From the NCBI GenBank assembly GCA_035317605.1, contig DATHGT010000209.1, positions 42,308-106,307 on the forward strand: 64,000 nucleotides of DNA. Direction: 5' to 3'. The notes under the pieces are model-generated. The model did not search any database, had not been told where the DNA came from, and worked only from the letters and a program-made list of their open reading frames with translations. The translations under genes were made by a program, and so were the position numbers. Source of the stretch: DATHGT01 sp035317605. Lineage in GTDB: Bacteria > Methylomirabilota > Methylomirabilia > Rokubacteriales > CSP1-6. Shown here piece by piece: positions 1-8,631 of the stretch (its first letter is position 1; every line of letters begins with the position of its first letter).

Positions 1-1404
1 GAAGCGGCGGCCCACCTCTTCGAGCGTGTGCTCACCTTCCTCGCCGATGCCGAAGCGCAGCCGGAGAATCTCCTTCTCCTTCGGCGACAGCATCGCCAGC
101 GCCCGCTCGACCTGGGTGGTGAGGTCCTGGGTGAGCAGGCTGTCGTTCGGCGACCCCGCCGACTTGTCCTCGAGGAAGTCGCCCAGCTCGGAGTCCTCGC
201 CGATCGGCGTCTCCAGCGAGAGCGGCTTGCGCGAGGACTCGAGGATCAGCCTGACCTTCTTGGCCGGCACCCCCGTCCGCTGCGCCAGCTCCTCGGGCGT
301 CGGCTCGCGCCCCAGCTCGTTGACCATCGCCCGGTTGACCCGCGAGATCCGGTTCAACGTCTCCACCATGTGGACGGGAATGCGGATGGTCCGCGAGTGA
401 TCCGCGATCGCGCGCGTGATGGCCTGGCGGATCCACCACGTGGCATACGTCGAGAACTTGAACCCGCGGCGGTACTGGAAGCGATCCACCGCCTTCATGA
501 GCCCGATGTTGCCTTCCTGGATCAGGTCCAGCAGCGACAGATCGCTGCCGAGGTAGCGCTTGGCCACCGAGACCACGAGCCGCAGGTTGGCCTCCATCAG
601 CTCCTTCTTCGCCCGGCGAACCTCGCGGTCGCTGGTCTCGATCTCGATCAGCAGGGCCTGGAGCTGGCGACGGGGCAGACCGGCTTCGCGCTCGAGCGTC
701 CGAAGCTCGCGCGTGGGCGTGGTGCTGCGGCCCCGCCGGGCCTCCTGGGCGAGCCGTCCGATCCGCTCGCAGTGGCGGCGCACCTTGGCCACCAGATCGT
801 CGATCAGGGCTGGCTTGAGCGGCATGGCCGCCACGACCTTCTGGATGGCCTCGCGGTTGGCGGCGATCCACTCGACGTAGTTGTTCCGCGTATTGGCCGT
901 CCGCCGCTTGTCGCCCAGCGCCTCCTGGAGCCGAGCGATTTCCCGCTCGAGCCGGCGAATCTTCGCGAAAGCCTGGACGACGGGCTTGATCTCGGCGGCG
1001 TCGATCTCGCCCCCGGCCGGGAGCACGATCACGTCGTCCGCAGCGATCCCCTCGTGTCGCAGGCGGTCGCCGACCTCGAGGAGCGCGGTCACCGCCATCG
1101 GGATGCCGGCCAGCGCGCGTCGCAGCGCGATCTGGCCGACCTCGATGCGCCGCCCGATTTCGACTTCCTGGCGCGCGGTCAGCAGCGGGACCTTGCCAAT
1201 TTCCTTGAGGTACAGGCGGACAGGGTCTTCGCCCTTCGACGAATACGACGTCAGCGACTCCGCGGGCACCCGCGACGTTTCCTCGGGCTCCTCCTCGGTC
1301 AGAGGCGCCGTCCGCTCTTCCGTCTCGTCCTCGGCAATCAGTGCGGTCGGCACCACCTCGGTGGTGCCGCCGCGGGACTCTCGATCTGGCTCGCGAAATG
1401 TCAT
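1..1404 (-). CDS. rpoD: RNA polymerase primary sigma factor (sigma-70/RpoD), C-terminus cut by window edge
   Basis: This is the housekeeping sigma factor that directs RNA polymerase to -35/-10 promoters. Reading the minus strand from ATG at 1404, residues about 55-90 match region 1.2 (EDPVRLYLKEIGKV). A variable charged segment follows. Region 2 lies near residues 265-345, with NLRLVVSVAKRYLG, DLIQEGNIGLMKAVDRF and the YATWWIRQAI -10 recognition helix. Region 3 comes next, then the start of region 4 (LSPKEKEILRLRFGIGEE). The frame is still open at base 1, so the end of region 4.2 lies outside the window. The same frame is open back to an ATG at 1572 (56 more codons), but that stretch has lower GC and unconserved sequence, so I prefer 1404; neither start has a strong ribosome binding site. 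It is divergent from the ACT-malic enzyme gene. Identity is very sure, start moderately. Confidence 0.93.
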   Translation of the reverse strand, partial: MTFREPDRESRGGTTEVVPTALIAEDETEERTAPLTEEEPEETSRVPAESLTSYSSKGEDPVRLYLKEIGKVPLLTARQEVEIGRRIEVGQIALRRALAGIPMAVTALLEVGDRLRHEGIAADDVIVLPAGGEIDAAEIKPVVQAFAKIRRLEREIARLQEALGDKRRTANTRNNYVEWIAANREAIQKVVAAMPLKPALIDDLVAKVRRHCERIGRLAQEARRGRSTTPTRELRTLEREAGLPRRQLQALLIEIETSDREVRRAKKELMEANLRLVVSVAKRYLGSDLSLLDLIQEGNIGLMKAVDRFQYRRGFKFSTYATWWIRQAITRAIADHSRTIRIPVHMVETLNRISRVNRAMVNELGREPTPEELAQRTGVPAKKVRLILESSRKPLSLETPIGEDSELGDFLEDKSAGSPNDSLLTQDLTTQVERALAMLSPKEKEILRLRFGIGEEGEHTLEEVGRRF

Positions 1405-1668
1405 GGTGTCACCCGTATTGAGATCTCGGTCTTTTGATGCGCCGAGCGAGACGTTCGTTTCCGTCCGAGAAAAGTTCAAAAAATACGCCAACGCCTTGAC
1501 GAGCGGCTGAAGACGTGGAAAACGAAGCGCCCGTCGCACCTCGTATCCGTGGGACTGGGGAGGCGTGTTCATCTATTCAGCGCATCGTTGCTCTGTTATG
1601 ATCCCTCGTCCGGATGAATCTTTGTCGAATCTCCTCAGCCTCCTTGCCGTCCTCGGAGTAACCACCTC
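1405..1668. promoter_or_regulatory. Divergent intergenic region between rpoD and the ACT-malic enzyme gene
   Basis: These 264 bases separate two divergent genes and must hold both promoters. A good -10-like TATGAT lies at 1597-1602 on the plus strand, but the -35 position 17 bases upstream (TATTCA, 1574-1579) is weak. I found no convincing minus-strand promoter. GGAG at 1655-1658 is the likely ribosome binding site for the GTG at 1669. No RNA gene is evident. Confidence 0.4.
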
Positions 1669-2007
1669 GTGGCGGTCGCACCCAGCGCGAGCTACAGCCT
1701 GACAGTCCGGCTGGAAATCAAGAACCGGCCGGGCATGCTCGGGCGCGTGGCGTCGGCCATCGGGCAGGCCGGCGGCGACATCGGGGCGGTGGACCTCGTC
1801 CAGTCCAGTCGCGATCGCGTGATCCGCGACATCACGATCAACGCGCGCGACGACGTCCACGGCCAGGAGCTCGTGGGCCGCCTGCGGCGCCTGCCCGGAG
1901 TCCGGGTGAGCAACGTGTCGGATCGGACGTTTCTGCTCCACCTGGGGGCGGGAAGATCGAGATCCGGAACAAGGTGCCGATCCGCACCCGCGACGACCTT
2001 TCCATGA
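1669..2007 (+). CDS. ACT domain: N-terminal part of a frameshifted ACT-malic enzyme
   Basis: The first about 92 codons from GTG 1669 encode an ACT regulatory domain (LTVRLEIKNRPGMLGRVASA, then GGDIGAVDLV and GVRVSNVSDRTFLLHL). ACT domains bind small ligands such as amino acids and regulate the attached enzyme. The frame goes off after a run of five G at 1944-1948 and ends at an out-of-phase stop at 2007. Downstream of the run the -1 frame reads GKIEIRNKVPIRTR and continues straight into the malic enzyme catalytic domain. Fused ACT-malic enzymes are a known bacterial architecture, so this and the next entry are most likely one gene broken by a missing G, either a sequencing or assembly error or a real mutation. 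GGAG 10 bases upstream supports the GTG start. Confidence 0.75.
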   Translation: MAVAPSASYSLTVRLEIKNRPGMLGRVASAIGQAGGDIGAVDLVQSSRDRVIRDITINARDDVHGQELVGRLRRLPGVRVSNVSDRTFLLHLGAGRSRSGTRCRSAPATTFP

Positions 2008-3107
2008 CCTACACGCCGGGGGTGGCTCGCGTCTGCCTCGCCATCAAGGAGGATCGGCAGCGGGCCTTCGCGCTGACGATCAAGCAGAACGCGGTGGCCG
2101 TCGTCACCGACGGCAGCGCGGTGCTCGGCCTCGGCGACATCGGGCCCGAGGCCGCGCTCCCGGTGATGGAAGGCAAAGCCATGCTGTTCAAGGAGTTCGC
2201 CGGCGTCGACGCGTTTCCGATCTGTCTCGGCACGAAGGACGTCGACAAGATCGTGGAGACCGTCAAGCTGATCGCGCCGACCTTCGGCGGGATCAACCTG
2301 GAGGACATCGGCGCCCCCCGCTGCTTCGAGGTCGAGGAGCGGCTGCGCAAGGAGCTGGACATCCCGGTCTTCCACGACGACCAGCACGGGACCGCCGTGG
2401 TCGTCCTGGCCGCGCTGCTCAACGCGCTTCGCATCGTTCGCAAGGACATCGCGCGCATCCGGGTCGTGGTGACCGGGGTGGGGGCGGCGGGAACGGCGAC
2501 GATCAAGATTCTCCAGTCGAGCGGCGTGCGCGACATCATCGGCGTCGACGAGCACGGCACCCTGCACCCCGGCCGCACGGTCGGGATGGATTTCATGAAG
2601 CGCTGGGTTGCTTCGACGACCAACCCCCGGTCTGTCAAGGGCCGGCTGGCCGATGCCGTCGAAGGCGCCGACGTGTTCATCGGTCTGAGCGTGCCGGGGA
2701 TCCTCACGGTCCGCGATCTCAAGCGCATGGGCCGGGACCCCATCGTGTTCGCCATGGCCAACCCGACGCCGGAGATCCGGCCGGAAGAGGCCGCACGCCA
2801 CGTCCGGGTCATGGCTACCGGCCGCTCGGACTATCCGAACCAGATCAACAACGTGCTCTGCTTCCCCGGGTTCTTCCGGGGACTCCTCGACTCGCGGGCG
2901 CGCACGGTCAACGACGAGATGAAGCTCGCGGCGGCGCGGGCGCTGGCCGCCGCCGTCGCTCCGGGCGAGCTGAGCGAGGAGTACATCATCCCCAGCGTGT
3001 TCAACAAGGCGGTGGCGCCCGCCGTCGCCGACGGTGTGGTGCGGGCCGCCCACGCGACCGGCGTGGCGCGCCGACGGCGGCGGCGCGACGCGGCAGCCGA
3101 CTCGTGA
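1974..3107 (+). CDS. Malic enzyme catalytic domain (NAD(P)-dependent, oxaloacetate-decarboxylating)
   Basis: This converts malate to pyruvate and CO2 with reduction of NAD(P), in the cytoplasm. The frame contains the N-terminal signature DLSMTYTPGVARVC, the substrate and metal region KEFAGVDAFPICLGTKD, then NLEDIGAPRCFEVEERL and DIPVFHDDQHGTAVV. A Rossmann segment (VVVTGVGAAGTATIKIL) and the late conserved FAMANPTPEI and DYPNQINNVLCFPG follow. The formal GTG at 1974 is not a natural start. In this frame coding extends upstream to about 1950, where it joins the ACT domain across the G-run. The last residues are Arg/Ala-rich. The stop overlaps the next gene by 4 bases (GTGA). Family assignment is sure; cofactor preference cannot be read. 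Confidence 0.93.
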   Translation: MPIRTRDDLSMTYTPGVARVCLAIKEDRQRAFALTIKQNAVAVVTDGSAVLGLGDIGPEAALPVMEGKAMLFKEFAGVDAFPICLGTKDVDKIVETVKLIAPTFGGINLEDIGAPRCFEVEERLRKELDIPVFHDDQHGTAVVVLAALLNALRIVRKDIARIRVVVTGVGAAGTATIKILQSSGVRDIIGVDEHGTLHPGRTVGMDFMKRWVASTTNPRSVKGRLADAVEGADVFIGLSVPGILTVRDLKRMGRDPIVFAMANPTPEIRPEEAARHVRVMATGRSDYPNQINNVLCFPGFFRGLLDSRARTVNDEMKLAAARALAAAVAPGELSEEYIIPSVFNKAVAPAVADGVVRAAHATGVARRRRRRDAAADS

Positions 3108-3823
3108 GCCGGCCGCGATGGTCTGTCGTGATTCCCGCGTTCAACGAGGCGCGGCGGTTGCCGCGGTACCTCGCCGAGATCGTGACGTACTTCGACGGTC
3201 GGGGTGAGGCGTACGAAGTGTTGATCGCCGACGACGGCAGCACCGACGGCACCCACGACGCGGTGGCGCCGGTGACCCGCACGCACGAGGCCGTGCGTGT
3301 CCTCCGTCACGACTGGAACGAGGGCAAGGGCGCGGCCGTGCGCCGCGGCATGCTGGCCGCCCGCGGCGACTTCCGCCTGTTCGCCGATGCCGACGGCGCC
3401 ACGCCGATCGGGGAAGTCAAACGCCTGGAGGCCGCGCTGATGGGCGGAGCCGAGGTCGCCATCGGCTCGCGCGCGCTGCCGGATCCCTCGGTCTCCGTGT
3501 CGGCGCGCCGGCACCGCGTCGTGGCCGGACACGTGTTCAACTGGATCGTCCAGCACCTCGTGGTTCCGGGCGTCACGGACTCGCAGTGCGGCTTCAAGGC
3601 CTTCACGGCCAAGGCAGCGGTGGACCTCTTCGAAAAATTGCGGACGGCCGGCTTCGCCTTCGACGTGGAGCTGCTGCTCCTCGCCCGCCGGTTGGGCTAT
3701 CGCGTCGCCGAGGTGCCGGTGAACTGGACCGATCAGGCCGGGAGCAAGGTCCGTGTCCTCGGTAACGGACCGCGCATGCTGTGGGAGGTCGCGATGGCCA
3801 GGCGCCGGGTCGGACGCCGATGA
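3104..3823 (+). CDS. Family 2 glycosyltransferase, polyprenyl-phosphate mannose/glucose synthase type
   Basis: Residues 5-110 form a GT-A fold: WSVVIPAFNEARRLP, the nucleotide-binding IADDGSTDGT, NEGKGAAVRRGM, and a FADADGATP block holding the Asp metal ligands. Later come QCGFKAF and FDVELLLLARRLGY, both typical of dolichyl/undecaprenyl-phosphate beta-mannosyl or glucosyltransferases. The length (239 aa) fits the soluble form without added membrane helices. Such enzymes load a sugar on a lipid phosphate for use by membrane GT-C enzymes, and one such protein (GT39-like, from 5729) lies three genes downstream. It starts with GTG inside the stop of the malic enzyme and ends in an ATGA overlap with the aminotransferase. 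The donor sugar is not determinable. Confidence 0.88.
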   Translation: MSRPRWSVVIPAFNEARRLPRYLAEIVTYFDGRGEAYEVLIADDGSTDGTHDAVAPVTRTHEAVRVLRHDWNEGKGAAVRRGMLAARGDFRLFADADGATPIGEVKRLEAALMGGAEVAIGSRALPDPSVSVSARRHRVVAGHVFNWIVQHLVVPGVTDSQCGFKAFTAKAAVDLFEKLRTAGFAFDVELLLLARRLGYRVAEVPVNWTDQAGSKVRVLGNGPRMLWEVAMARRRVGRR

Positions 3824-4965
3824 CGGCGGCGCCTCGGATGCAGAGCATCGAGCCGTTCCTGGCCGTGGAAATGGGCGACCGCGCCCAGGCGCTCGAGCGG
3901 CAGGGGATCGACGTCGTCCATCTCGAATTCGGCGAGCCGGACTTCGACACGCCGGCGGTGATCCGCGAAGCGGCCGAGAAGGCGCTCAAGGACGGCCGGA
4001 CACGCTACGTCGAGACCCTCGGGATCCTGCCGCTGCGCGAGGCGATCGCCGAGCACTACGCGGCGACGTACGGCGTCGAGGTCTCGCCCGATCGGATCCT
4101 GGTGACGCCGGGAACCTCGCCGGCCATGCTGCTGCTCTTCGGCCATCTCGTGCATCCGGGCGACGAGGTGATCCTGAGCGACCCGTACTACGCCTGCTAT
4201 CCGAACTTCGTCCGCTACGCCGACGGCGTCCCCGTGTACGTGGACGTGGGCGAGGCGGACGGCTTTCAGTACCGGCCGGAGTCCATCGGCCCGCGGCTTT
4301 CGTCCCGCACGCGCGCGATCCTGATCAACTCGCCGGCCAATCCCACCGGGGGCGTGCTCTCGGCGGACCGGATGGCGGCGATCGCGGGATTGGGCCCGAC
4401 CGTCGTCTCCGACGAGATCTATCACGGCCTGAACTACGAGGGCCGCGATCGCTCGATCCTCGAGTTCACGGATCGCGCGTTCGTCCTCAACGGGTTTTCG
4501 AAGGCCTTCGCCATGACCGGCTGGCGGCTCGGCTACCTCATCGCGCCCCAGGATCACGTGCGCTCGCTGCAGAAGGCGTTCGGCAACTTCTTCATCTCGA
4601 CCAACGAATTCGTCCAGTGGGCGGGGGTGGCCGCGCTCCGCGAGGCCGCCGACGAGACGCGCCGGTTCCGGACGATCTTCGACGAGCGACGCCGGGCCAT
4701 GGTGGCGGGGCTCCGCGCCATCGGTCTCGGGGTGGGCGCCGAGCCGAAGGGCGCGTTCTACGTCCTCGCCGACGCCCGGCGCTTCTCGCGCGATTCGATC
4801 GCCTTCGCGCACGAAATCCTCGAGCGCTGTCACGTCGCGGTGACGCCGGGGGCGGCCTTCGGCGCCAACGCCGAGGGACATCTGCGTTTCTCGTACGCCG
4901 CCTCGCTCGAGCGGATCGAGGAAGGCCTCCGCCGGCTCGGCTCGTTCCTGGCGACGCGCGCGTGA
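3820..4965 (+). CDS. PLP-dependent class I/II aminotransferase
   Basis: Fold type I aminotransferase, 381 aa from ATG 3820, which overlaps the preceding TGA. Seen are LEFGEPDFDTP near the N-terminus, VTPGTSPAMLLL, the SPANPTGG loop, VVSDEIYHGLNYEG, and the PLP Schiff-base lysine K228 in GFSKAFAMTGWRLGYL. The carboxylate-binding Arg is in HLRFSYA near the C-terminus. This subfamily resembles aspartate/alanine-type aminotransferases. The amino acid substrate cannot be told from sequence, and the neighbouring lipid-glycan genes do not clearly define one. A longer in-frame start at 3781 would overlap the glycosyltransferase heavily and is not needed. Confidence 0.9.
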   Translation: MTAAPRMQSIEPFLAVEMGDRAQALERQGIDVVHLEFGEPDFDTPAVIREAAEKALKDGRTRYVETLGILPLREAIAEHYAATYGVEVSPDRILVTPGTSPAMLLLFGHLVHPGDEVILSDPYYACYPNFVRYADGVPVYVDVGEADGFQYRPESIGPRLSSRTRAILINSPANPTGGVLSADRMAAIAGLGPTVVSDEIYHGLNYEGRDRSILEFTDRAFVLNGFSKAFAMTGWRLGYLIAPQDHVRSLQKAFGNFFISTNEFVQWAGVAALREAADETRRFRTIFDERRRAMVAGLRAIGLGVGAEPKGAFYVLADARRFSRDSIAFAHEILERCHVAVTPGAAFGANAEGHLRFSYAASLERIEEGLRRLGSFLATRA

Positions 4966-5009
4966 GCGAGCGCCCTCCTCGCCTCGGGCCGGATCCCGGC
5001 CGCTGACCC

Positions 5010-5732
5010 GTGGACCCGGCATACGTGGCCACTCACGTCGAGGAGGATCGCCAGCACTGGTACTTCCGCGGTCGGTTGAGGGTGATCGACCGCGCGGTGC
5101 GGCGCGTGCTTCCGCGCCGCCGACTCCGTCTGGTCGACATCGGCTGCGGGACGGGCACCGTCCTGCGCGCCCTCGGCGACTTGGGCGAAACCGTCGGCAT
5201 CGAAGCCACCGACGCCCTCCTGGCCGTCGCACGCGCCTCGGGGCTCGACGCGCGCAAGGGAGCGCTGCCCGACGATTTGCCGGTCGCTCCCGGCTGGGCC
5301 GACGTCGCCCTGCTGCTCGACGTGATCGAGCATCTCGATGACGACGCCGCCGCTCTGCGGGCCGTGCATCGAGTGCTCGTGCCGGGCGGCATGCTCGTGC
5401 TCACCGTGCCGGCCTATCCGTGGCTGTGGAGCGGGCATGACGCCGTGCTCGGTCACCGCCGCCGGTACGTCGCGAGGAGCTTCCGCCGCCTCCTCGAAAG
5501 CGCCGGCTATCGGGTCGAGCGGCTGACCTACTTCAACACCGTCCTGTTCCCGGCCATCGCCGGGCAGCGCCTGTACAAGCGATGGCGTGGTGACGACGGC
5601 CACGATCTCAGGCGGCCGGGGCCCGTGCTCAACGGCCTTCTCGATCGCCTGTTCTCGCTGGAGCGCCACGTGGTCCCGATGCTCCCGCTGCCCTTCGGGA
5701 CCTCGCTGTTTGCGGTCGCGCGGCGGCCGTGA
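5010..5732 (+). CDS. Class I SAM-dependent methyltransferase
   Basis: 240 aa from GTG 5010. It opens with HVEEDRQHWYFRGR, a common lead-in of methyltransferases found in polysaccharide and lipid-glycan clusters. Motif I follows (VDIGCGTGTVLRAL), then the acidic residue after strand 2 (GIEAT), DVALLLDVIEHLDDD (motif II region) and VLVPGGMLVLTVPAYPWLW. The C-terminal third is hydrophobic and Arg-rich and may touch the membrane. It sits between the aminotransferase and the GT39-like membrane protein and ends in a GTGA overlap with the latter, so it probably acts in the same modification pathway. The substrate is unknown. Confidence 0.85.
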   Translation: MDPAYVATHVEEDRQHWYFRGRLRVIDRAVRRVLPRRRLRLVDIGCGTGTVLRALGDLGETVGIEATDALLAVARASGLDARKGALPDDLPVAPGWADVALLLDVIEHLDDDAAALRAVHRVLVPGGMLVLTVPAYPWLWSGHDAVLGHRRRYVARSFRRLLESAGYRVERLTYFNTVLFPAIAGQRLYKRWRGDDGHDLRRPGPVLNGLLDRLFSLERHVVPMLPLPFGTSLFAVARRP

Positions 5733-7834
5733 GTTCCGCGACGCGGCAACGGGCGACGGTCGCCGCCGTCTTTCTCGGATTGATCGCCGTCACCTCGATC
5801 TGGCTCGCCATCGATCGCCGCCCGCCGGAGTGGGACTACGCCAACCACCTCGAGAACGCGCTGCGCTGCCGTCAGGACGTGGCGGCCGGAGACCTCGGCG
5901 CCGTCTTCGCCCGTTCGTCCTTCTACCCGCCGCTCGTGCCGTGCGCGGCCGCTCTCGTCTACAGCGTGCTCCCGTCCGACGCGGCCTTCGGTCACGTCGT
6001 GATGCTCGCCTTTCTCGGCCTCGGGATGGTCTCGACGTACATCCTGGGCCGTCGGCTGGCCGGTGGTACCGGCGGGGTGGTCGCGGCGGTCGTCTTCGGC
6101 ACGGCACCCCTCGTGGTCCACCACGTCCTGCACTTTCAGCTCGACCTGCCGCTCGCGTCCCTGGTGGCCACGTTTCTCGCCGCCCTGCTCGCGACCGACC
6201 ACTTCGAGCGGCCGACGTGGGCGATCGTCACCGGAGCGCTCCTCGGGCTCGGAATGCTGACCAAGCCGCCGTTCTTCGTGTTCGTCGCGCCCGCCTGCCT
6301 CGTGGTGGCGATCGGGATGCGGAGCCGGCGAGCGTGGCTCCACGCGTCGCTGGCCGGCCTGGTGGCAGTTCTGGTCGCGCTGCCGTGGTACGGTCCGCGC
6401 GCGTTGGGCCTGGCGACCCAGTTCCAGAACCGGTCGTTCAAGCAGGCCGAGGAAGCGGGTTTCCCCGCGGCTCTGAGCTCCGCGAGCCTCGCGTACTATC
6501 CGCTGAACAGTCCGTCTCAGGTCGGCGTGATCGCGACGGTGCTCGTGGTCATCGGCGTGGGCGTTGCGCTGCGCCGGCGCTGCTGGTACCTGCTGGCCGG
6601 TCTCGCGCCGTTCCTCGTGTTCCTCCTGCTCCAGAACAAGCAGATGCGCTACCTGCTGCCACTGATGCCGATGATCGCCGTCGCCTGCGCGCTCGGGTTC
6701 GAGGCGCTGCCGCGACCCGGGCGATGGGGCGCGGGCGTGGCCCTCGCCGCCGCGGTCCTCTGGCAGGTGTCCTCGGCCGCGCTCGCGCCGCCGCCGGACG
6801 GCGCGCGGTGGCCGCACCGGCCCATCCTCGAGGCGATTGCGCGCGACAGCGGCGGCGCTCCGCGCACGGTCAGCATCGTGGCGAATCATCCGTACTTTTC
6901 TCCGTCCAACTTCCGTTACTTTGCCCTGCGTGACGGTCTTCACCTTCGCGTCGCGCGCGCCTGGGAGGGCGAGCCCATCGGCATCGACTACATGGTCCTG
7001 AAGTCGGGGGACCTCGGACCGCCGCTGACGATCGACAAGGCGCGGCAGGTCGGCGAACGCATCGCGGCCGACGCCGCCCTCGCCCGCGCCTTTCCCGTGA
7101 TCGGCGAGTTCCGGCTGCCCGACGGCTCGATCGCTTCCGTGCGCGCGCGCCGCCTCGCCGACGATCTCGACGTGACCCCGGACGCGCTCGCGCGCGCCGT
7201 CACCGCCGGCCTGCGAGCGCGCCTCGGCGAGGTCATGCGCGACGTCGAGGGGCTCGAGATCCGGCTCGACTACGACGCCCGCATCCTGGGTGGGCGAATC
7301 ACGCGGCTGGAGATCGCGGCGGCGGCGGCCACCGTGGGCGAGCTGCGGAAGCGGCAGCCCGCCCTGCTCCGCGTGCGCGACGTGCTCGTCGTGATCGAGG
7401 ATGCGCTCGTCAATCCCTGGAGCGCGGCGCGAACGGGACGCTTCGACCCGCTCGACGCCGGCCGTCTCCGCATCGAGCGGGCCACCGTCGAGGCGGCGGA
7501 CCTCCGGTCATTTCTGGGGCAAGTGAAGGGCGTGGGCCGGATGTCGCTCTCGCTGGGGACCGGGTTCGTGGATCTCACCTTCGAGACGCCGGGTCCCGAC
7601 GTCGCTGCGCGCGTGCGGTTCGTCCCCCGGACTGACCGGCTGTTCGTGCTGGTCGCGGAGCGGGTCAGGGTCGGAAGCATTTCGGTTCCGCCGCTGCTCG
7701 TCAACTGGATCATGGCGAGCTTCGACCCCTCGCGGGGTATCGCGAGCCGGCTGCCGTTCCCCGCGGCCATTGCCCCCGTCACCGTCACGCCGGGCTCCGT
7801 CCGAATCGGGGGGCCTGAATCGAGGTCGCCATGA
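5729..7834 (+). CDS. GT39/PMT-like membrane glycosyltransferase with C-terminal LmeA/DUF2993-like domain
   Basis: 701 aa. Residues about 1-370 are a multi-pass GT-C protein. The first loop has an acidic EWDYANHLENA motif, followed by about nine hydrophobic helices, GMLTKPPFF and QNKQMRYLLPLMP. These are features of polyprenyl-phosphate-sugar-using ArnT/PMT family enzymes. Residues about 370-475 are a soluble linker domain. Residues about 480-695 (DLDVTPDALARAV through NWIMASF and SVRIG) resemble the LmeA/DUF2993 lipid-binding fold: alternating beta strands, GGRITRLEI, and a repeated shorter half. I know no standard family with this fusion. It probably uses the lipid-linked sugar made by the GT2 at 3104. 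It starts at GTG overlapping the methyltransferase stop. The GT-C part is fairly sure; the C-terminal assignment is inference. Confidence 0.75.
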   Translation: MSSATRQRATVAAVFLGLIAVTSIWLAIDRRPPEWDYANHLENALRCRQDVAAGDLGAVFARSSFYPPLVPCAAALVYSVLPSDAAFGHVVMLAFLGLGMVSTYILGRRLAGGTGGVVAAVVFGTAPLVVHHVLHFQLDLPLASLVATFLAALLATDHFERPTWAIVTGALLGLGMLTKPPFFVFVAPACLVVAIGMRSRRAWLHASLAGLVAVLVALPWYGPRALGLATQFQNRSFKQAEEAGFPAALSSASLAYYPLNSPSQVGVIATVLVVIGVGVALRRRCWYLLAGLAPFLVFLLLQNKQMRYLLPLMPMIAVACALGFEALPRPGRWGAGVALAAAVLWQVSSAALAPPPDGARWPHRPILEAIARDSGGAPRTVSIVANHPYFSPSNFRYFALRDGLHLRVARAWEGEPIGIDYMVLKSGDLGPPLTIDKARQVGERIAADAALARAFPVIGEFRLPDGSIASVRARRLADDLDVTPDALARAVTAGLRARLGEVMRDVEGLEIRLDYDARILGGRITRLEIAAAAATVGELRKRQPALLRVRDVLVVIEDALVNPWSAARTGRFDPLDAGRLRIERATVEAADLRSFLGQVKGVGRMSLSLGTGFVDLTFETPGPDVAARVRFVPRTDRLFVLVAERVRVGSISVPPLLVNWIMASFDPSRGIASRLPFPAAIAPVTVTPGSVRIGGPESRSP

Positions 7835-8484
7835 AGGAATCGCCCGACGCGAAGAAGGCCAGAGGCCGCAAGATCCTGACGCGGCTCGAGCGCGCCTATC
7901 CGGACGCGAAGATCGCGCTCGACTTCACGACGCCGCTCGAGCTCCTGGTGGCGACGATTCTGTCCGCGCAGTGCACGGACGAGCGCGTGAACATGGTGAC
8001 GCCGGCGCTGTTTCGCGCCTACCATTCGGCTGCCGACTACGCCCGGCTCAAGCCCGAAACGCTCGAGAAGGCCATCCATTCGACGGGGTTTTTCCGCGCC
8101 AAGGCCCGGTCCATCGTAGGAATGGCCCGCGCCCTCGTCGACAAGCACGAGGGCGCGGTGCCGCGGGACCGCGAGGCCCTCGTTGCCCTGCCCGGGGTCG
8201 GGCTCAAGACGGCCAACGTCGTGCTCGGCAACGCGTTCGGCGAGCCGGGGATCGCGGTCGACACCCACGTCTTTCGCGTCTCCCAGCGGCTCGGGCTCGC
8301 CCGGTCCGAGGACTCTGTGGAGATCCACGACCAGCTCACCGAGGTTCTGCCGCGGCAGAGCTGGACGCGGGCCAGCCATCTCTTCCAGGCCCACGGACGT
8401 CGAACCTGCACGGCCCGCAAGCCGGCCTGCCCGGTCTGTCCCGTCCGCGCGCTCTGCCCCTGGCCAGACAAGACGCGACCCTGA
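7831..8484 (+). CDS. nth: Endonuclease III
   Basis: DNA glycosylase/AP lyase that removes oxidised pyrimidines in base excision repair. 217 aa, usual length. The helix-hairpin-helix LPGVGLKTANVV carries catalytic K126. D144 in AVDTHVF is 18 residues later, the same spacing as K120/D138 in E. coli Nth. The C-terminal [4Fe-4S] loop has the canonical C-x6-C-x2-C-x5-C (CTARKPACPVCPVRALC). ATG 7831 overlaps the previous stop (ATGA). Confidence 0.97.
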   Translation: MKESPDAKKARGRKILTRLERAYPDAKIALDFTTPLELLVATILSAQCTDERVNMVTPALFRAYHSAADYARLKPETLEKAIHSTGFFRAKARSIVGMARALVDKHEGAVPRDREALVALPGVGLKTANVVLGNAFGEPGIAVDTHVFRVSQRLGLARSEDSVEIHDQLTEVLPRQSWTRASHLFQAHGRRTCTARKPACPVCPVRALCPWPDKTRP

Positions 8485-8538
8485 CCGTGGTGCCCGTTCT
8501 GTGCCGGCGCAAAACCGGGGCGCAGTCCCTCCGAGCCG

Positions 8539-8567
8539 TTGACAGGATGCGGGTTTTCCTCTAAGCT
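8539..8567 (+). promoter_or_regulatory. Sigma-70 promoter for rplM-rpsI
   Basis: A perfect -35 TTGACA at 8539-8544, a 17-base spacer, and TAAGCT at 8562-8567 as -10. Transcription would start near 8574, leaving a leader of about 58 bases before rplM. It lies in the only sizeable gap between nth and rplM. Confidence 0.65.
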
Positions 8568-8631
8568 ACGTCTTTGCAAATTCGTCTGTCCTGAGGCCCA
8601 TTTAGCCTGAGGCGCGCTCGAAGGGGAGAAC

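Noticed and set aside
1405..1572. N-terminal extension of RpoD to ATG 1572
   Set aside because: The frame is open but the sequence is unconserved, lower in GC and has no ribosome binding site; kept only as an alternative.
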